A stretch of DNA of 64,000 nt from Caballeronia sordidicola (GTDB taxonomy: Bacteria; Pseudomonadota; Gammaproteobacteria; Burkholderiales; Burkholderiaceae), in assembly GCF_002220365.1 (NCBI RefSeq), contig NZ_MTHB01000256.1, forward strand, positions 124,001-188,000, read 5' to 3'. The notes under the pieces were generated by a model. It saw nothing but the letters and a program-made list of their open reading frames with translations, made no database searches and was not told the origin of the DNA. A program made the translations under genes and the position numbers. Positions 61,272 to 64,000 of this stretch are shown here, piece by piece; within the stretch, counting starts at the first letter, position 1; every line of letters begins with the position of its first letter.

Positions 61272-61796
61272 CCGTCAGCGGCCGGCTTCTCGACATCAAC
61301 TTGTTCGGATGCCGTCACTCGTCAGCGAGCGAATGGCTGTGATAACAAACGCAGGCGAAATACGCGTCAAGTTCTGGTGAATAGCCGGCGACGCGCTAAC
61401 TCGACATCGGAAAATCGATGTGCGCGGCAAGTGATCAAGCGTGCAAGTCCGACACATCATGAATCCCGGGCTGCGCTTCATGGAGCGTTTTATGAGCATT
61501 TCGACCGGCCTAAGCGCAGGCTGGCTCGATATACGCCGATCTAGACCTCGCTATAGTGCACCGCGCACCGAATCCGGCCGTGCTTGCACGAAAAAATCTC
61601 CAGCAGCACTACTGCGCGACATCGAATTTCGCATATTCCGGCAGAAAAGCCGTGCATTTACATGGTCTGCTTTTTGCATTAATTCATTGATCTTGAATAC
61701 AAGACGGAATTCAAGATAATTCAGTCGGATACTTTATGACGACGCGTCCAACGTCTGCCTGACCGCGCGCGCCCGTCATCACCGGGAGCGAAACAA
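61272..61796. promoter_or_regulatory. Intergenic region before the uracil/xanthine permease
   Basis: About 525 bases without a supported gene. The last 120 bases hold an AT-rich promoter-like stretch and a nested operator-like dyad at 61690-61717. The plus-strand frame 61441-61719 shows no family features. Confidence 0.5.
61690..61717. promoter_or_regulatory. Nested operator: ATCTTGAAT-N10-ATTCAAGAT containing TCTTGAATACAAGA
   Basis: Nine-base perfect arms at 61690-61698 and 61709-61717. Inside, 61691-61704 reads TCTTG-AATA-CAAGA, one base from the CTTGTATACAAG sites used by FCD-type GntR regulators. Three half-sites (CTTG, CAAG, CAAG) thus lie within 28 bases, about 80 bases before the permease start. 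Confidence 0.6.
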
Positions 61797-63154
61797 GTGT
61801 CTACTCAAGCCGTAGTTCATCCGGTCGATGAAGTCTTGCCGTTTCCACTTCTATTCGTGTTAGGGCTACAGCACGTATTGGTGATGTATGCGAATGCTGT
61901 CGCGGTACCGCTGATTCTGGGTGGGGCGCTACATCTACCGAAAGAACAGATAGCAATGCTGATCAATGCAGATCTATTCGCGTGTGGTATCGCGACCTTG
62001 ATTCAGACGATTGGCTTCGGCCCTGTCGGCATTCGCTTGCCGATCATCATGGGCGTGACGGCCGTTGCGATCTCGCCCATGTTGGCGATGGCAGCCATGC
62101 CGGGGTGGGGCTGACTGGCATCTATGGCGCGGTTCTGGTCGGCGGCCTCTATGCGTTGTTGGTGGCCCCGTTGATCAAATACGTTTTGCGGTTCTTTCCT
62201 GCCGTGGTGACCGGCACGATCATCACAATGATCGGCGTGTCATTGATGCGCGTCGGCGTCGCCTGGGCGGGGGGCGGGGCGGGTGTCGCCGACTTCGGTG
62301 CAACCGGTTATATCGGCATGGCAGCCCTGGTGCTCGGGGTGATTCTTCTGGTGATCAAATTTGGGCGTGGTTTCGTGGGGAATATGGCGGTGCTGCTGGG
62401 TATCGCGGTCGGTTACCTGGTGGCAATTTCACTCGGCTGGACTGACTTCTCCGGCTTGTCCGCCCAACCCTGGGTGCGTGTCGTGTTGCCCTTGCAATTC
62501 GGCTTGCCGACCTTTTCGCTGGTGCCTTGCCTGACCATGTGTCTGGTGATGACGATCGTGTTCATCGAGGCGACCGGCATGTTCTTGGCGATGGGCGCGA
62601 TGACCGGCTGCACCGTGGGCGCGGAGCAGATCAAACGGGGCTTGCGCGCCGACGCAGTGGGAACACTGGTCGGCGGATTGTTCAATACTTTTCCCTATGT
62701 TTCCTATTCGCAAAACATCGGTCTGGTTGGTGTTACAGGCGTCTATAGCCGCTGGGTCTGCGTCACGGGTGGCGTGATCATGCTGTTTCTCGGGCTGGTG
62801 CCGAAACTTGCTTACATAGTTGCGTCAGTGCCGCAGGCCGTATTGGGAGGAGCGGCCTTCGTCATGTTCGGCATGGTGTCGGCAACCGGCATCAAAATTT
62901 TGTCAAACGTCGACTACACCACGCAGCGGCACAATGTGCTTGTCATCGCGATCTCGATCGGATTCGGGCTGATCCCGATTATCTCGCCAACGTTCTTTCA
63001 CATCATGCCGCAAGTCTTGCGGCCGATTTTCACCGATCCAATCATGATGACATCTATCACGGCGGTGGCATTGAACGCCTATTTCAACCGGACGTCCGGC
63101 GCGTCGGCGAGCCAGGATGCAATGCATGCGGCGCAACAGGCCGAAACGCTGTGA
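61797..63154 (+). pseudogene. Uracil-xanthine permease (NCS2), single frameshift
   Basis: A nucleobase:cation symporter-2 gene split in two frames. The first 105 codons from GTG 61797 (LLFVLGLQHVLVMYANAVAVPLILGGAL, IIMGVTAVAI) end in a stop right after AMPGWG. The rest continues in the -1 frame from GVGLTGIYGAVL to 63154 with the family block FNTFPYVSYSQNIGLVGVTGV and GGAAFVMFGMVSATGIKIL. Adding one G to the run at 62102-62105 restores one 452-residue protein. Either a true inactivating indel or a homopolymer reading error. It would import uracil, xanthine or urate. Confidence 0.85.
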
Positions 63155-63353
63155 GCTAGCTCGTGTGCGGACAATCAGGCACTGGCGAGCAACCTCTCGA
63201 AGATCCCATTAGACTGACCACTCGCGCGACGGCCGGACGCCGTCGCTCTCCTTGGAGGAGTCTGCGTCGCAAGGTTGTCATTTCCCACTGACCACAGGAG
63301 CTAAACGCACGTCACGTTCCGACGTCGGCGAACTCACAACCGCATTGCCGCGA

Positions 63354-64000
63354 TCACGTCTGCCGGGTGAGAACGGAAACGAAATTCGCCGTTTCTGGCT
63401 GCTTCGGCCGGTTGAAGATGTCGTCTGCCAAACCGGATTCGATCACGCTGCCACCGCTAAGGAAAACGACCTCGCGAGCAATCGATGCGGCCAGACGTAA
63501 ATCATGCGTAGCAAACAGCATGGTCATGCCTTCTTTCGCGAGCTGGCTCAATACGTCGATCACTTCGGCCGCGAGTCCGGGGTCGAGCGCAGAGGTCGGT
63601 TCATCGCACAGAAGAATGTCCGGAGAGGGCGCCAGCGCTCGCGCAATGGCTACCCTCTGCTGTTGCCCACCGGAGAGCGTGGCCGGCCAGGCATCGGCCT
63701 TCTGCGAGATGCCTACCTTCTCCAACAGCGCGCCTGCTCGTGCCCGCGCGCGCTCCTTGTCCCATCGCTGCACGGTGATGAGACCCTCCATCACGTTCTG
63801 TATCACCGTCCGGTGCGGGAACAATTGAAAGCTCTGGAACACCATTCCCGTCTTGCGGCGTATTCTGAGTACCGAATCGCGAGACGGTTTCTCCGTGCTG
63901 CTGAATTCGACCCGCTCGTCACCTAGCGTGAGCGATCCGGTGTCCGGAATCTCAAGCAGGTTCACGCAACGCAGGAGCGTGCTCTTGCCGCTGCCTGACT
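63354..64000 (-). CDS. Polar amino-acid ABC transporter ATPase (GlnQ/HisP type), 5' end outside window
   Basis: The right edge cuts the gene just before its Walker A; SGSGKST LLRCVNLLE is still readable at 63955-63999. The rest shows Q-loop GMVFQSFQLFPHRTVIQNVMEGLI, signature TLSGGQQQRVAIARALA, Walker B ILLCDEPTSALDP and switch FATHDLRLAASIA. This pattern fits GlnQ-type ATPases for amino acids. Permease and binding-protein genes are expected beyond the edge or were lost. Confidence 0.9.
   Translation of the reverse strand, partial: SGSGKSTLLRCVNLLEIPDTGSLTLGDERVEFSSTEKPSRDSVLRIRRKTGMVFQSFQLFPHRTVIQNVMEGLITVQRWDKERARARAGALLEKVGISQKADAWPATLSGGQQQRVAIARALAPSPDILLCDEPTSALDPGLAAEVIDVLSQLAKEGMTMLFATHDLRLAASIAREVVFLSGGSVIESGLADDIFNRPKQPETANFVSVLTRQT

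Noticed and set aside
62095..62115. Programmed -1 frameshift in the permease gene
   Set aside because: No slippery heptamer or downstream structure was seen, and the family is not known to use recoding; a simple G-run indel is enough.

Overview
The window reads as one contig segment of a high-GC betaproteobacterium of the Burkholderiaceae (Paraburkholderia/Caballeronia type). This is inferred from GC-rich codon use, many Bug/TctC, LysR, IclR and GntR genes, a catBA pair, xdhABC, DUF4148 and DUF3088 proteins and a CydDC-like fused ABC exporter. No rRNA, tRNA, CRISPR array, phage or intact insertion sequence was seen. The content is accessory catabolism and transport with several decaying genes.

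Region 1 (1-11.9 kb) is a catabolic island. A cyclic-amidohydrolase (5' cut by the window edge), an MHS/MFS permease and an N-carbamoylsarcosine-amidase-like hydrolase run forward. They meet an IclR regulator, an alpha/beta-hydrolase-fold protein and a tripartite tricarboxylate transporter (tctCBA) running back. An acyl-CoA ligase, an acyl-CoA dehydrogenase and an amidohydrolase-2 protein then diverge from tctC. The set fits ring opening of a cyclic imide or ureide, half-amide hydrolysis, and uptake plus CoA-dependent breakdown of an acid.

Region 2 (11.9-17 kb) holds catB-catA with a BenM/CatM-type site upstream but no catR or catC. Next to it lies an ECF sigma factor with two tandem paralogous anti-sigma factors.

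Region 3 (17-27 kb) carries a glycine-betaine-dioxygenase-like Rieske oxygenase, a LysR regulator, and a divergent operon of Tat-exported peptide-type binding protein, two permeases, a fused double ATPase and a CocE/NonD hydrolase.

Region 4 (27-36 kb) is miscellaneous: a CtaG-like protein, LysR debris, a fatty-acid hydroxylase/sterol-desaturase homologue with a Tat-exported beta-propeller, a ParB-like protein, small hypotheticals, Ohr, DUF4148 and a lipoprotein. Several strong inverted repeats lie between genes.

Region 5 (36-49.6 kb) has xdhABC, with xdhC lacking its usual N-terminal domain and a LysR stub upstream. It continues with a secreted lipase-like protein, an SfnB/DszC-type flavin monooxygenase, a DUF3088 protein, a 1203-residue fused ABC exporter and a divergent LysR.

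Region 6 (49.7-57 kb) is the most interesting: one tight operon of a HutC-type GntR regulator, an AprA/FrdA-like flavoprotein, a two-cluster ferredoxin, an SsuA/TauA-type binding protein with an extra NosL-like tail, a permease, an ATPase, a HEAT-repeat protein and a DUF971 protein. It looks like import of an oxyanion or organosulfur-type ligand coupled to a flavin/Fe-S redox enzyme, possibly with its own cluster-assembly helpers.

Region 7 (57-64 kb) is decaying: a ribose-type ABC importer with two intact permeases but only the C-terminal end of its ATPase, a remnant of an NlpA/MetQ lipoprotein, a small DNA-binding-like ORF, a GNAT acetyltransferase, a frameshifted uracil/xanthine permease and an amino-acid ABC ATPase cut by the right edge.
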